From: Phoronis australis
Taxonomy: Eukaryota > Phoronida > Phoronidae
Assembly (NCBI GenBank): GCA_002633005.1
Contig: NMRA01000247.1
Coordinates: 29,856-93,855, forward strand
DNA length: 64,000 nucleotides
Reading direction: 5' to 3'
Shown: piece after piece, positions 10,570 to 25,500 of the stretch
Position numbering within the stretch: the stretch's first letter is position 1
Layout of the letters: every line of letters begins with the position of its first letter
Made by a program: the position numbers and the translations under genes
The notes under the pieces: generated by a model
Databases searched by the model: none
What the model saw: only the letters and a program-made list of their open reading frames with translations
Told to the model about the DNA's origin: nothing

Positions 10570-13500
10570 GTATTGATTAGAGAACACTTGTGCAACGGAT
10601 ACTGCCTTCCATCACATACATCAGTTGAGCTATGAATTTGGTCTGGAATTGTTTTATATTGGAGGAGATTTGAGGCTTTCTCCAGCTAGCACTGAAGTTT
10701 GTTATTGTTGGAGACCACTAAGACCAGGCATGCTCTAGTACGTGGCTTGTCAAGGCACGTCATTTCATCCACCAACCATAGTCAATAACAAACAGATCCA
10801 TTTCAAAAACCCGGTTAGAAATCACTCTCATCTGAATAATGAACATGTTGAGACCAATTTTATAGTGCTCAATGATCGAGTGGTCTTAAAATCAAAATTT
10901 CAATTCTTGTTAGGACAACGCTCTTACTAGTAGTCTCCTTAACCATCCATGGAAAAATACCTTCCTGAATGTTTTAGTAGTTCTCAAAATCTGTCAAAAT
11001 GTTTAAGCAAAAATTTTTTATAGATATTATTGGTGTTGTTATTTAACATGATCTCGCCACTTTGATGAAGCCAAATGACAAAATTAGAATGACATTTTTC
11101 ATTTTATTTAAAACTAGTGTCAGTAGTTGGTTTGCAATTATGAATATACGATCTCTGCGGATCAGCCTCACAGGCCTAAAAATGATGGTTTAGAGAGATT
11201 TTTTATGACTTGCGTATGATTTTTACTGTACGTAACTCAACAAATTGTAAACAAAACCCAATTTTAAAAACGATTCATGGAGATGCCTTGTTTTGAGAAT
11301 CAGATGTGTGTGGGAGAAATGAAAGTGGTGTTCTTTTGTTTCAGAAAATGAGCAGGACACCGGCTCGTTTAAATGCAGAGGAGCCTTCAACAAGATTCTA
11401 AACTGTGCCTCAGAAAACCCTGACTTTGTGACGAAGGGCATCACATTGGCTTCCTCCGGTAACCATGCTCTGGGCTGTGTGAGTGGATCATTTTTGGCTT
11501 ACAGCTTTTCGTAATTTTATTAATTGCTCGTCTGCTACTCCGGAAGTGACGTTTTAGGAGGTAAGCGTTTCCCGCCAATTGGTTTTGCGTTGAGTTTACC
11601 GTGTGAATCTGTTCTATTCTACTTTTGTTTTGAGCTGTTTTTCAACAATTGTCGCCACCACTTTCCATCAGCTAGTACTCTGCGGCAAGATAGGTTAGTA
11701 GAGAACTCAACTACGTTGGATTTAGGAATTGTTTAGTGTGTTGTAAGCAGAAAATGGCTGGAGTCCGTGACCCGTATCACAGTGACAGTAGTGTGAGTGA
11801 CGGAGACCTTGTTCACAGCAGTGGTGGCAAGGAATTTTTTCACGTACATTCGGTGGGTGGGTACATGTTTGAGCCCGAGTACAACGAAGGCAGAGTACGC
11901 ACAGGCACAGGCAGCTGTTGAGAGAAACGAGGCGGCTACTGAGGACAGACGTGGTGACACATCTTGGTGCTAATGTACTGTGTGCATTGTTATGCCTACC
12001 TTAATGGAATGCTTGTGCTGTTCGACGAGGCCAAGCCACTACTGGACACGGTTAAGTGGACCTCCGGCATACCACGGACAGAGGAACAAGTGTCCCACTT
12101 GCCAGAGTGTCCCGCGACACACTCCCACTGGATGGTGACCTGAGCACCCAAACTGCTTACATCTGCTTATGTCGTGTGACTCCCTCACCACATACCTGGC
12201 ACCTTCTAAATAGCTCCAACACTTTAGACAAGTCCACAATAAACTTATCAAAGTTTGGCTCACCGATCTGTTCACTGGACGACGAACTGTCCTCTTCACT
12301 GGGTGTCGAACTGGGCCTGTAATCACTCCCACTACTCAATATCGCTGCAGGGCTGGAGAAAACAGCACAGGGCGAATCACTTCTGGTGCCAGGAATGGCA
12401 TGCTCTGGGGGTACGTTCGGAGGCACGGGTGACAGTAGATGAAGTGCCTCCACTGGCTCCAGTCGCTGTACTGGCCACAGCTCGCGAGGCTTCTCGCTTC
12501 AAAAACGCACTTCTCGGGGGTGGCGACGGGGCACTGCCGGGAATCAACACAGACGGAATGGCATCCTTCTTCAGGCGTTGTTTCGCAGGGACCTTCATCA
12601 GTTCAGCGTACAAAGCCCTTTCGTAATTGAATGGCAGAAAGTGTTTGCCACACACACGGTAATTCTCGACTGCTTTGTACGTTGCATGGACGAGTAACGC
12701 TGCGTTCTTCACACGAGCGAGCCAAGTACGGCGAAGTGTGTCATCCATCGGAAAGCGATGCAAAGGTACTCCCAAAGTGCGCGTGAGATGATAATTAGTA
12801 CATCCCGGTACGCAGCAACAGTGTGGCATGTTGACTGACTAGTAAATGAAAGCAAACGACGACGGAACTAAATACAACCAAGGTAGAACAATGACTGAGT
12901 CGGCAGCTCTCACAATCAGACTATATGAAAAGAAATTGGCGCGAAATGCTTGCCTCCTAAAACGTCACTTTCGGAGTAGCGGACGAGTAATTAACAAAAT
13001 TACGAAAAGCTGTAATTAAGTGGAAAATATGTCTAGGATAACCAACCAACCTTATTTTAGCTCAAAATGACATGGGAAAAGGTTGCCTTCGCCTTTAATG
13101 TAAATAGAGTATTTTTAAGCATCCATTGCTAAAACATTAGAAATCTTTCGCGTAGAAAATTTGACATAGCATAAAGATGTAACTTGTTCCAGAAACTTCA
13201 TATCCATTCTGTCTGTGATTAATTGTAAAGCCTCCCTGGCTTCCAACTCAATACTCTGCATTGATTTGCAACATTACAGTTTACAGTTCTGTTAGTCAAC
13301 TTTATCTCACTCTCAGAACGTAATGCACAACTGGCTGGCCATTTTATGCCTTTTCTGTTGAAGACTTTGTGCTAACTTTCACTGTTCTAACGGTGCGTAA
13401 AAGCATTGTTTAAGGACCAGAGTCTGGTACAAAACAATGTACCTTGAGTTAATGTTAACCTGTATCTATCTGTGTAACTTTGTTAATTGTATTCTGCTGT

Positions 13501-16500
13501 AATTTAATGGATACTACTGTTGTTATCTTACTTTTATTGTCGTCAAGTTGTGGTAACTGCCATAAGTAGCTGCAAGACAGTCCTCATATTAAAATCACCC
13601 AAAGACATTTGCTCATTACAGATAATGCAAGATGTCAGGGTCGAATTCGATAATGCTGATACTTCGTTAGAAAAGCAAATCTCTCAAGATTCCACGAGAT
13701 CTTGCCATGTCTTCAGTGAGAACATATGAGTTTTGCTGGATTTCTCAACGCTAGACAGTCAATGAACCCTATCCTGTTTTAACAGTTGCCTGATCTCACT
13801 CCAAGTAAACGTTTTAAAACTGTTTGGCCATCACCTATCATCTTTGAGTTGGAATCTGGCAACTTTATTTCATTAGGCACCTTTGCTGTGGTATGAGCAT
13901 ACTGATTGACTAGACCCCCAATGGGAATACACAGCCACTTTGAAAGTGGCAAACCAATGTTTACACAGTCCAGCTCTCTTATTGGCTACATTCATCTGAT
14001 AAGCTCACATAATCCAGCAATTATGTTGTAAACAGTGGGCTGAAGCTAACCCATATTGAAAAATACTATTTACAAAATGACTTTCAACAAAGGTCGTGAA
14101 GCAGTTGTGTTTTGTTTAAAGTACTTTCACCAAAAAATTTTGAAAGGAGAAAAAACGGTTGGCTTTCAGAGAAATTAGACCTAACTTTCACCTGTCAATT
14201 CCTTTATGTAGCTATGAGCTCTGACCAGCTTAACCACAGTATTGTATTCCATTACCAAAGGCTTGCTTGACAAGTTTACTGGAGTGTGATTCTAGATTAG
14301 ATCAAGATTGTGGAAAATTCTTGATTTTTACACTCCTGGAGAATGGTACATAATGGTTTAGAGAAATTGATAAAGGAATTCTCAATGCTTTTTTGTGAGT
14401 GTGTCTCATTCGTTTGGAATCCATGTCCAGGCAATCAAGCTAGTTAACAGTCAACATTGTCAAGCTAGTTAACAGTCAACATTGTCAAGCTAGTTAACAG
14501 TCAACAGTGTCAAGCTAGTTAACAGTCAACATTGTCAAGCTAGTTAACAGTCAACATTGTCAAGCTAGTTAACAGTCAACAGTGGCAAGCTAGTTAACAG
14601 TCAACAGTGTCAAGCTAGTTAACAGTCAACATTGTCAAGCTAGTTAACAGTCAACAGTGTCAAGCTAGTTAACAGTCAACATTGTCAAGCTAGTTAACAG
14701 TCAACAGTGTCAAGCTAGTTAACAGTCAACAGTGTCAAGCTAGTTAACAGTCAACATTGTCAAGCTAGTTAACAGTCAACAGTGTCAAGCTAGTTAACAG
14801 TCAACAGTGTCAAGCTAGTTAACAGTCAACATTGTCAAGCTAGTTAACAGTCAACAGTGTCAAGCTAGTTAACAGTCAACAGTGTCAAGCTAGTTAACAG
14901 TCAACATTGTCAAGCTAGTTAACAGTCAACAGTGTCAAGCTAGTTAACAGTCAACAGTGTCAAGCTAGTTAACAGTCAACATTGTCAAGCTAGTTAACAG
15001 TCAACAGTGTCAAGCTAGTTAACAGTCAACAGTGTCAAGCTAGTTAACAGTCAACATTGTCAAGCTAGTTAACAGTCAACAGTGTCAAGCTAGTTAACAG
15101 TCAACAGTGTCAAGCTAGTTAACAGTCAACATTGTCAAGCTAGTTAACAGTCAACAGTGTCAAGCTAGTTAACAGTCAACAGTGTCAAGCTAGTTAACAG
15201 TCAACATTGTCAAGCTAGTTAACAGTCAACAGTGTCAAGCTAGTTAACAGTCAACAGTGGCAAGCTAGTTAACAGTCAAGTGTCGTAGTTTTGCCAGGTT
15301 TGTACTATGCATGAAGGGATTCGGCCAAATAAGTCAAAAAGAGTTGCACAAGCGAAATTCTTTGTAGCGTTAGGCAGCAAAAATGGGATGTCAAACACTG
15401 GGAATATTAACTATTCCTATTGTGCAACATCATTTTTACTGTGTATCAGAGCTTATACTAGCGACCATCTTTTTGGCCATGCCAGTAGGAAAGCGTCTTT
15501 CCCTAAATTACCCAAAGTTCATTTAGAGATCGTGTTTTCTTTATCTATAAGATGGGGGAAACATAAATTGTGAGTTTGAACCAGTATCGAGGAGCACTAC
15601 ACAAAAACTGAAAAAATCTTCACACAACATGTAAGCAATGGTTAACGCAAAAAAACACATTCTTTGTCAAAACTTTGCATAGTTGTGCAATCAGGTCAAT
15701 GTGGATAATTTCTGGGATCCCATTGTCCCACGCAAAGTCGACTTTATTTCTATTTGAATCTGAACTCTGATACTGGGCTGTGTATAGTTTTAAGGTAATC
15801 GGTAAACCGTGTGTGCGCAGAATCTGCGAGTTGTTTGAGACAAATCTTGTAGGCTTCAGTGGTATGGCAAACCTTCTCAGCAAAAACCTTGTGCTGCTCA
15901 TTTTGCCAAGTTGTGTTTTAGTAACCTTATTTATTTACAGTTTAATAACAGTATGTCTGTAATACCGAACTGGTGTCACCATGAAAATGGTCAGTTTTTA
16001 ACACTAATTCTTGGATTTCACCGGCAACCAAGGCTCCGCCTTTCATCATATTTTAACTCTTAAGTAATAATTCACCAATTTGTAGAGTTTTCGTTTATCA
16101 ATCTAGGTGTACAAATTAATATCGGGTATTTTAAAATATTTGCACTTAGTGTTATTGTCTACAGAACGACTATCATCAGGTTGCAGTCTTGCTTTCAATG
16201 TACCGCGTAACATGTCAAGCCAATTTAAATCTATCATATTGTTTTTATCAATAAACAGGTTTCAGTGAAAGATTCAACAGGTTACCATTTCCGGATATAT
16301 TCGTTGTATAGTGGCCGTTTCTATTACAGATTACTATCACTCAAAATAGGCTGTACTGTAAGACACCTTTTATTAGTTATTACACAAAATGACATCTTCA
16401 TTACATCTTAGTGAGCAGCTGTATCACAGGCCCCTTTGAGTTCACATGGGTCTCAACATAATACTGAAGTGACCAATCGAGAGGCGCCCTAGTGGGTCTG

Positions 16501-19500
16501 CAAAACCAATTGTCGCTTACAGTTTCCACTATCATAAAATTTTGCAAATGGACTTCTATTAAGGAGAGCTCAACACCTCATTTTAGGGTGGATTTGATGT
16601 ATTCTGTGCCACTCGGTGGTCATTTAAAACATTTTTAAGTACATTTTTGACATCTCCCTCTTCCTCCACCAAACCGCTTGCAGGATCATTTCTTTAAATT
16701 TGGAGATGTGTCCTGATGAGAACAGGCTGGTGTTCATTTTCGGACATGTTCTACAACTCTGCAAATATTTTCAACTATGTTCCAGCTCATGGCTTCAAAA
16801 GCAGTTGGGTGTAAGGCCAAAATTTTCCTGTCAACAGTTGTGGCCTCTTATAAGCTGGAGAAGCTGACAAAGAATGGTGGTGTATTGTACCATCATGGCA
16901 TAGATTGTGTGGAGTCTGAGATAGAGGCTCGCAGAACTGCTCAGGTACCTAATGTAGAAGTTTGTGATACCGTAAACTTTTTTATGCTAGACTTTACTGA
17001 AAAACTTCACAAATGGTCAATTGAAAATTACATTCATTTTGGTAAACTTTAAGGAAGATTTGGATTTGTTTTTAAGTGGTAATATTTTTGTGCTTGGTTT
17101 CTTCGTCGTGTCTTGCTTTAACTTCGTCAAAGCTTGGCAAATGTCAACAGTCATCTGATAGAAAACTTTTGTGGTCTGTTTTTATTGATTGTAAAATGTT
17201 GAAATTTGATCATTTCTTCAATGTTTGGTGTCATTTCCTATCAAATGTTTTCTGCATTCTCTGATTTTGTGTCGGTTATCTGTGGTTTCTGGGCTCAGTG
17301 TTTCATGAAATGTCACTTTTAAGTAAAAAATTTGATTTTTTGAAAAAATAATGAAAACTCATGTGAGCAAAATATACACATATGTGTTAGTTTCTGAAAT
17401 GATTTCTGTAAATTGTTTCTAGAGTGTGATGTGAATGTAATTACTCGGCTAAACCATTTTCAGCTATTTCTGAAACGTTTCCCTACTTATGTACTCAAGC
17501 TTGTGACATACCAATTTACTCTTCCTCCTTAACTTTCATCACAACTGTCAAAATTATATCAAGTCTTCATTAATGTCCACCTCAGTACTCATCTTCAATT
17601 ATGTCAAACAAAGTTCTGCAGTACAGTTGTGCCAAATATGTCAGATTTCACCCTATTTGGATCAAATCTCTTATAGTTGAATATATTGCCAGTTATTCGT
17701 TAGTAGTTAGATTATTAGTATTATATCAGCTGTGCTTGTACATAATACATATTTTTCAGCAAGAAGGTCTTACATATGTGTCTCCCTACAATGATTTGCT
17801 TGTAGTGGCTGGCCAGGGCACTATTGGGTATGATGCACTTACTTTATTTCCTGCTTTAGTAAGATGTCTTCTTTATACAAAATGGCTGTGATGCTATCTT
17901 AGGGACATCAAGGACTGTAAACTGGACATGCTATTATGAAAATAGCAAAAAAAAGAAAAATTCTTGTTTTTTTGGTAACACCTATCCTTCACTTGCATGA
18001 AATTGCATACAGCCATTGAACAATTATAAATTTAAAGACTTGTGTTTTGCCAATCTAGTTATAAATTGTCTGAGTGACCCTGTTACCACTGTGCAACTGC
18101 TTTAATGTCATTTAGTTTATTTATTGTCGCCTGTGACGCTATCCTTCATGTTGTTCTGAAAATTTGACAAGGTGTGTTGTTAGTGTACTTTCAAGTAGAG
18201 GTCTTGCCTATGATTAGACAAATGAATGAAATCCTGATGGAGAGGCATTATTCTGTCTCCTCCAACACAATGAATTCAACGTTGTACAACTTTAGTCAAG
18301 TTTTCAACACTTCATATGGTCTAATGGTGTGAGGGTAATTTAATGGCTGTTGATTCAAAGCTGTATCTCGATTGAAAGTTTACACAAAATATTAATTTAA
18401 CTTTGTGGTAAGTTTTTGACCCTAAACTATCATAAACATAGGGGTTTCCTCAAGTGGAAGGAAAAACTTAATGTTGTCAAGACCCAATCGAAGTGGAAAT
18501 CAATCATTTATTCAACTGTTTTGGATACTGATGATGTCAGACTCAAATGGTTTTACATGAAAATTCTTCATGCCATTACTGCAACTGAGTAAAATTGGGG
18601 TTACAGACTCAAACATATGCATTTTCTGCAAAAAGGAACATCCAGAAACAACATCACATTAGTTTTTCCAGTGTCCATTTGTTAGAAAGTTCGGGGATGA
18701 TTTATTAGGAATTATTATACAAATCACTAGAGTAGCTCTTAATATAGATTTAAATGTTTTTACAGGAGAGGCAAATGCAGTAACACATCTGGTTCTTTTG
18801 GCTAATAGACATGTATATATTATTAAAACAGAGTGTAACCCTTCTTCTTTTGTTTACACGAAGGAATTTTGACAATATTTTGAACTAAAAACTAAGATTT
18901 ATCAAGAACAATAGCCTATGTATAAAAAGATAGTCTGAGTATGAATTATTATTATGGTAAATGGAGTTGTTCATTCATAGTTATTTGGTCTCCATTGTAA
19001 ACCGTAGAGTAACATACTTTTGTGAATGGGTGTGAATGTTTTGGGCCTACATAAACAAAACCCAGTTCTCATGCTACCTCTATGTTTTGTATTTGTTGAT
19101 GTGTTTAAAAAATGAAAATAAAAATAGCATAATTGATTCTGGTCTTTTTTGTATGAGCTGATGATGAAGAATTTTGGTTTAGTTGCCAATATTTCAAAAA
19201 GGAAAAGGACACTTGAATTCAGCTTGACTGAATCAAGATGATCCATTTTTCTTAACAGCATCTTTTTATGCTAACTGGAATAGGTCAGGATCCTGTTTTC
19301 TTTTTGTTATTTTCAGCATCACCTAATGCCTTCCCAGCTGAAATGTCACCTAAGGTCAGCTTCAAGGGGCAGGTTTCAAACTATGTGCGGTGTAGACTAC
19401 GAGGGATTTTTACATTTTTTAGCCTTACCTTTTAGGGCATTGTTGTGTCTTTGCTATCCATGCCAGTGGAGAGTAAATTACACAAATGACCCATCAAGAG

Positions 19501-22500
19501 AACCACATCTTGCTTCTGTTTTGACTTTCATTGACCCAACACTGAACATAGTCTGTGTGGGGTATTCATGTTTGCACGATTGGAGAATGAAGACCAAGAT
19601 GTGGGCCTTTTGTTAGGAGGTTTAGGTTAGTTTCAGTTGTTGCATAGAGAGTGCATGCACATCAAGTGACCCATGGTAAAAATTCACTCCAAGATAACCA
19701 GGGCTGTATTCCATATATAAAAGAATTTTGCGTGTTAAGGTGATGTAGTCTCATGCGTCTCTTGTAATGCATGTCAATTCTCCTAACAACTTGAGTGCAA
19801 CTTTTTCCGCATTTTTTTTAAGTGAACATAGCCCAGGAATATGTAATTTTCGAAAAATAACATTCAAAGTGGTAGCAGTTGTTTTTGTTTTTAAACAGAA
19901 TTTAAATTTCTGTGTCTGTTTTTGCAGTGTGGAGCTCCTAGAAGTCTTGCCAAACCTGGACTCTGTGTTTATGTCTGTAGGAGGTGGAGGCCTTGTCAGC
20001 GGTGTTGGTGCCTACCTGAAGTATGTCAAACCAAGCATCAAGGTAGCTCTCATGGGTAATCACAGGCAATACTCACTCAATTGCTACTGGTGTGATTGTC
20101 ATTCAGTTTGGAGACTGGCCTCCCAGTTTCACTGAAATAACTGATTGTGTACTTGGAAAGTGCAAAATTCAACACACACAAGGAAAATACATGCACAAAC
20201 ACTGGTTGCAGACCCTGCAGGATCTCTCTTTCATATTCGAGTTGTGCACACATATCCTCTATCGCCCGTACGACAACAGGCAGGCCAATTATCTCCCAGG
20301 CATCAAAGGGTTACTGAAACCTAGCCACCTAGCAGAACTAATTTGGACACCAGGTACATGTAGAGGTTTCCATCAACAACAATGAATAAACAATGGTAAC
20401 CAAGATGTCATGTTTTCTCCTTTGTTAATAAGCATTTTATCAGCTTTGGTACTTGTACCAAGAAAGATTAAGCTTCAATTTTGGGTGGACTTCAGCAAGC
20501 ATATCTGAGAAGTTGAGGTGCTCTCCAGCTGGTTTATTTAGTGAAGCTGCTCCGCCCACTCGTTTTGGAAGAACTTTTGACGTATGGCTTTTGAGGATCA
20601 CTTGTTCTAGATTTACCAAAAAACATACGCATAACTGAGCAACGGATCCCAGTGACATGTTTCATTAATAAAGCGGCACACTTGGCGTAGCTGACCCTGT
20701 GAGCGTGAATGTATTCGTTATGAGAACCAGTAGTTAAAATTACACATTCTGTTGTCTAAAACTTAATTTGCGAAAGCATGTGTACTAAAAATTACTCGTC
20801 ACATTTATTAATACATTTTAAGGCTGTAATGTCTTGCTGAGCCTCTATTCAGATTACTTTCCCCTGTTGCTGAGCTAAGTAGGTCATCACTCTTGTTGTG
20901 CACTGGGCTGTTAGGAATATGTCACCCTGACTAATGACCTAACAATTTTAAATTGGAAATTTGATGGGAAACTGTTAATTTCACTGAAAAGAACCCAACA
21001 TAAAAGTAGTTTTGAACTTAATTGAGATTTTCACCATTGTAAATAGCTTTAAGTTTGTGAAAATAAACTGATCCAGTCATCCTCCCAGGTCTGGCTTGAG
21101 CCATATAATGAAACTATAGGTCTACACTTATATGTACATAAACCTGTCAATATCTCCCGAACTAGTAATCACAGTCTTATGGTTTAAATCAGAGGAACAT
21201 AGAGGAAACTGTGAAATATGGAATGCTCATGCTCACATATCTAAACAACATTCAGGGCTCTCGCAATTTCTAAATGAAAATCACGATTAAGTGTCTTGGG
21301 AGGAGTGCCCTCTCCTAGGGATCTCAGCTGCAGCTTATCATAGTGAATTGACCCGCTGACCTCGCCTAGTGCAGGATAAGGGTTAAAGTCATTAGTTTGA
21401 CTGGATCTATAAAACAATCAAATCAGTTGTATTCTTGTGATATTATCACAAACTGCCAATTCTCACTGTTGTTCGAGTCAAGCAGACATTTGCTGATATG
21501 AAGGCGACTTTTGCTTAAATACGCTAGAATATCCTGCAAGTTACCTAGCGGGATTTAGTTCAGCCAACAGAAAGTTTTGGCTGTGATGTGAGACTTTAAG
21601 ATTCGATTTGCTGGTGAGCTGATCTCAGAAAAAAGTTTTCCTGCGATATTGTCTCTTTAATGGTTATTGAATGATCTTGAATTGTGTATAATTAGGTAAT
21701 TGGTGTACAGGCTTACCATTCCAAAGCCATGCACCAGGCAGTGAGAGCTGGACAGATAGTAGACAGTGAGGAGCTTGATACTTTCTCCGATGGCACAGCA
21801 GGGAATCTAGAAGTTGATTGTGTAAGTGCATTTTCAGGGCACATTGACATGGCTTCATTATTAATATGCATGAGTATATTAGAGAGTGGGGGAACTTAGA
21901 AGAAACTGTTGGAACATTGTTAAAGTTTCTGTTCTGGTTGATATGCAGTGTAATCTTCACAATAAATAATCCTGTTAGTGTTTATTAGACAATGGTGAAT
22001 TGACCTAATTGCTGGATCTGAGTCCAGCAAATTAGATAGCTAAATTCAAAATATACAGAAATTTTCATGTTATACATCGAAATGAATTATGACCTTTGAT
22101 TAGTTGACAAAAAATCCTGGAAGCCATGTGTCCTTACATTCTTTAAAAATAACTATGAAAAAAATAACCATGTCCATGAGAAATCTGGTCTGTGATTATT
22201 GAGAATGCAAGTGGGCCTGTAAGTGACATATGGAATTTTTATGCGCACACATATTTATATGTCGGTGCATTATGTTGTCATCCCTGTCCATCTGTCCGAC
22301 GTGTGGCGTCCACTGCTCTAACCTCCAAAACCCTTTGACATTTTGCACATGTGTAGATGAGATAGCATGAGGAAACTTTCGGACGGATCCAACTACCAGT
22401 GTGCCCCCTAGCGGCAATTTTAGTTTTTTACGATTACCTCGGTATCCTCAAGGGTACTCTACGGATTTTCATAAACTTTGGCAGATAGGCATCTATTGGT

Positions 22501-25500
22501 GTGCTGACGCTACCCTCTCGCTTTTGGATGGATTTGAATTATTTTACACAACCTAGTGACCATTTTATGTGCCTACACATAAACGTGCTGTCATCCCCAT
22601 CCATTCAGTGTTCATTGCTCTATCTTCAAAAGCCTTTCCTGCATAATCATGAAATTTTGTAGATATGTTCTTTTTATAGATCGGATAGCACGAGTAAATT
22701 TTTGGATGGATCCGACCACTAGTGTGTCCCCTAGGGGCAGTTTTATTTCTTGTGTTTACCTCTGTATCTTTGGAGGTCCTCAACGGATTTTCATTAAATT
22801 TGGTAGATAAGCATCTATTAGTGAGATGATGCCATCCTTCCATTTTCATATAGATTCCATGTATTCTGTCCCACCCAGTGGCCATTTTTATGCGCCCACA
22901 TATTTATATGTGGATGCATTATGCCATCATCTGTGTCCGTACATCCGTCCGTCCGGGCGGCATCCGTCCGGCATCCGGCGTCCGCTGCTCTATCTCCAAA
23001 ACCGATTGGGGTTTGTTCATGAAATTTTGCAGACGTGTTCCTTTCATGGATGGGAACTTTCGGACGAATCCGACTACCGGTGTGCCCCCTAGTGGCAATT
23101 TTAGTTTTTTACATTTACCTCTGTATCTTCAAAGGTCCTCAACGTATTTTCATAAATTTTGGTATATAGGCACCTATTAGTGAGACACGGTATCCTCTTG
23201 TTTTCTAATGAATTCAACGTAGTTTGCGCCACCTAGTGGCCATTTTTACTGTTTTCGAGTCTGTTGTTTGACGTCCACCCATCTATCAACCAAACCGCTT
23301 TAAGCATGATTGTGTAAATTGGCATGTATGTTCTTACTATGAAGAGGACGGTTGACGATTTTCCGATGACTTTAACTACTGTGGCGCCTCCTAGGGGTAA
23401 TTTTGTTTTTTTGCACCTATGGCTATATCTCCTAAACCGTTCGCAGCATCTTTACTAAATTTAGTAAGTGCATTTATATGATGTTGACAATCGACGACGA
23501 GGAGTTTTGAATAGATCTGAGAACTGGTGTACCACCTAGTGGCACATTTATTATTTTTTTACGTTTACCTCTGTATCTTTAAAAGTCCTCAACATAATTT
23601 CATAAAAGTTGGCGCACAGGCTTCTGATAGTGAGGTGACACTATCTTTCTGTTTTCAGATGGATTCAACCTAGTTTGCACCACCTGGTGGCCAGTTTTAC
23701 TGTTTTTAGACTGTTTTTTTGGTGTCCACCCCTCAATCAACCAAACCGCTTTCAGGATAATTGGGAAAATTGGCATGTATGTTTTTACTGTGATGTGGAT
23801 GGCTGAGGATGATTTTCCGATGACTTCGACTTCTGTGGCGCCTCCTAGTGGCAGTTTCTTTTTTTGCACCTATGGCTGTATCTCCTAAACCGTTTGCAAG
23901 ATCTTTACTAAATGTAAGAAGCGTGTTTATATGATGTTGACAACGGACGACGATAATTTTGGGATGGATCTGGCTACTGGTATGCCCCCTGATGGCAATT
24001 TTAGTTTTACGTATACCTCTGTATCTTCAAGAGTCCTCAACAGATTTTCATCAAATTTTGAATACTATTGGTGAGATGACGCTATCCTTCCATTTTCGCA
24101 TGAAATCAAGGTACTTTGCACCAGCTAGCGGCCAGTTTTGCTGTTTTCGAGTCTGCCTTTTTGTGTCTACCTCTCTATCAACCAAATCATTCTAAGGATG
24201 GTTTTGAAAATTGGCGTATATGTGCTTAGTGTGAAGAGGACGGTTGATGATGACGACTTTGACTACTCTGGCGCCACCTAGTGGTAGTTTTGTTTTGTTT
24301 TGCGCCAAAGCTGTATCTCCTAAACCCACAGCAGGATCTTTGTTAAATTTTGTAAGTGTATTTATATGAAGCTCACAACAGATAATGATGACTTTCAGGC
24401 GGATCCAATGAACACTGTGCCCCCTAGTGGCAATTTCATTTTATTCTGTTTTCCTTTGTTTCTCTGAAGTTCCGTGATGGATTTGTATGAAATTTGGTGT
24501 ATCGCTTTCTAAAAGAAGTAACGACATGTTCCCATTTCCAGATGGATTGTTTGTTTTTGTGCCATCTAGTGGCCATTTTTATGACACAAATAAGCAACCC
24601 TAAAAGCACACCATTTGCGATGCATTCGTGGTTGCATTTCAACGCTCCGCATTGCTCTTGTTACTGCTTTTTTGAGTCTGGAAATCCGCTGGCAATGTTG
24701 AAAGAAACCATGCAGTTGAAGGCAATCAAATATTTGTGGACAAAGTAGACTCGTGATGTTATGGTGCTTGCTTAGATAAGTTGTCTATGTACCGTCTACA
24801 TTGGGGGTTCCATTAGGTAGTATTCTGCTTCTCATTCGTTCTTGGCTGGGTACATCTTAATGAGCATTTACCAGCTTGATGGCTCATAACCAGAAGAAAC
24901 CTGTTGGAAATGTAGGAGAGCCAAGCGTCATCATACTGCTCTTGGCATGTCCCCCTGTATTAGGTAGAAATTCACTATTGTTTGATAATGTGATCTGAAT
25001 TGCCATTGATACCAGAGGTCCATCTAGACTGCCCAATCGTGTGTTTAGTAACCCCTTCAATTCTTCGTTAGTGCTGTAATACCAGCCTTCATTCTATTGC
25101 TCAGTGGTAACTGAAACTAATTTATGAGTGCATGAATTGTACTAGGTTTTGGCACAATATTTCACCATCATTTGAGCTGTCTCAACTGACAGCATTTGAC
25201 TCGTCATCTAGACTGATTCTACTTTGTATATTTGATAACAGATTACACTTGATATTTGTCGACAAGTTGTTGATGACTGGGTCTTGTGCACGGAGGAGGA
25301 GATAGCATACGGTGTCTACTTCATGTTGGAGAAACATAAAAAGGTTTGTAGTCATTAATTGTGGAATTTGGACCTCATCTGAGTTTATCTTATGTTAGAT
25401 AATTCTGAATGCCACGAGTATTGGATAGTGTAGTTTAAACTGACTAAAGATCTCATATTGTCATTGCGTGCAATGTTGAGATTATCCTTTCTCCTAATTT

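Noticed and set aside
12255-12626. Plus-strand open frame opposite the THAP gene
   Set aside because: It is the antisense of the THAP coding sequence and has no domain of its own.
14436-15279. Regular array resembling a CRISPR
   Set aside because: Units are contiguous 25-mers with no variable spacers, in an intron of a eukaryotic gene. It is a minisatellite.
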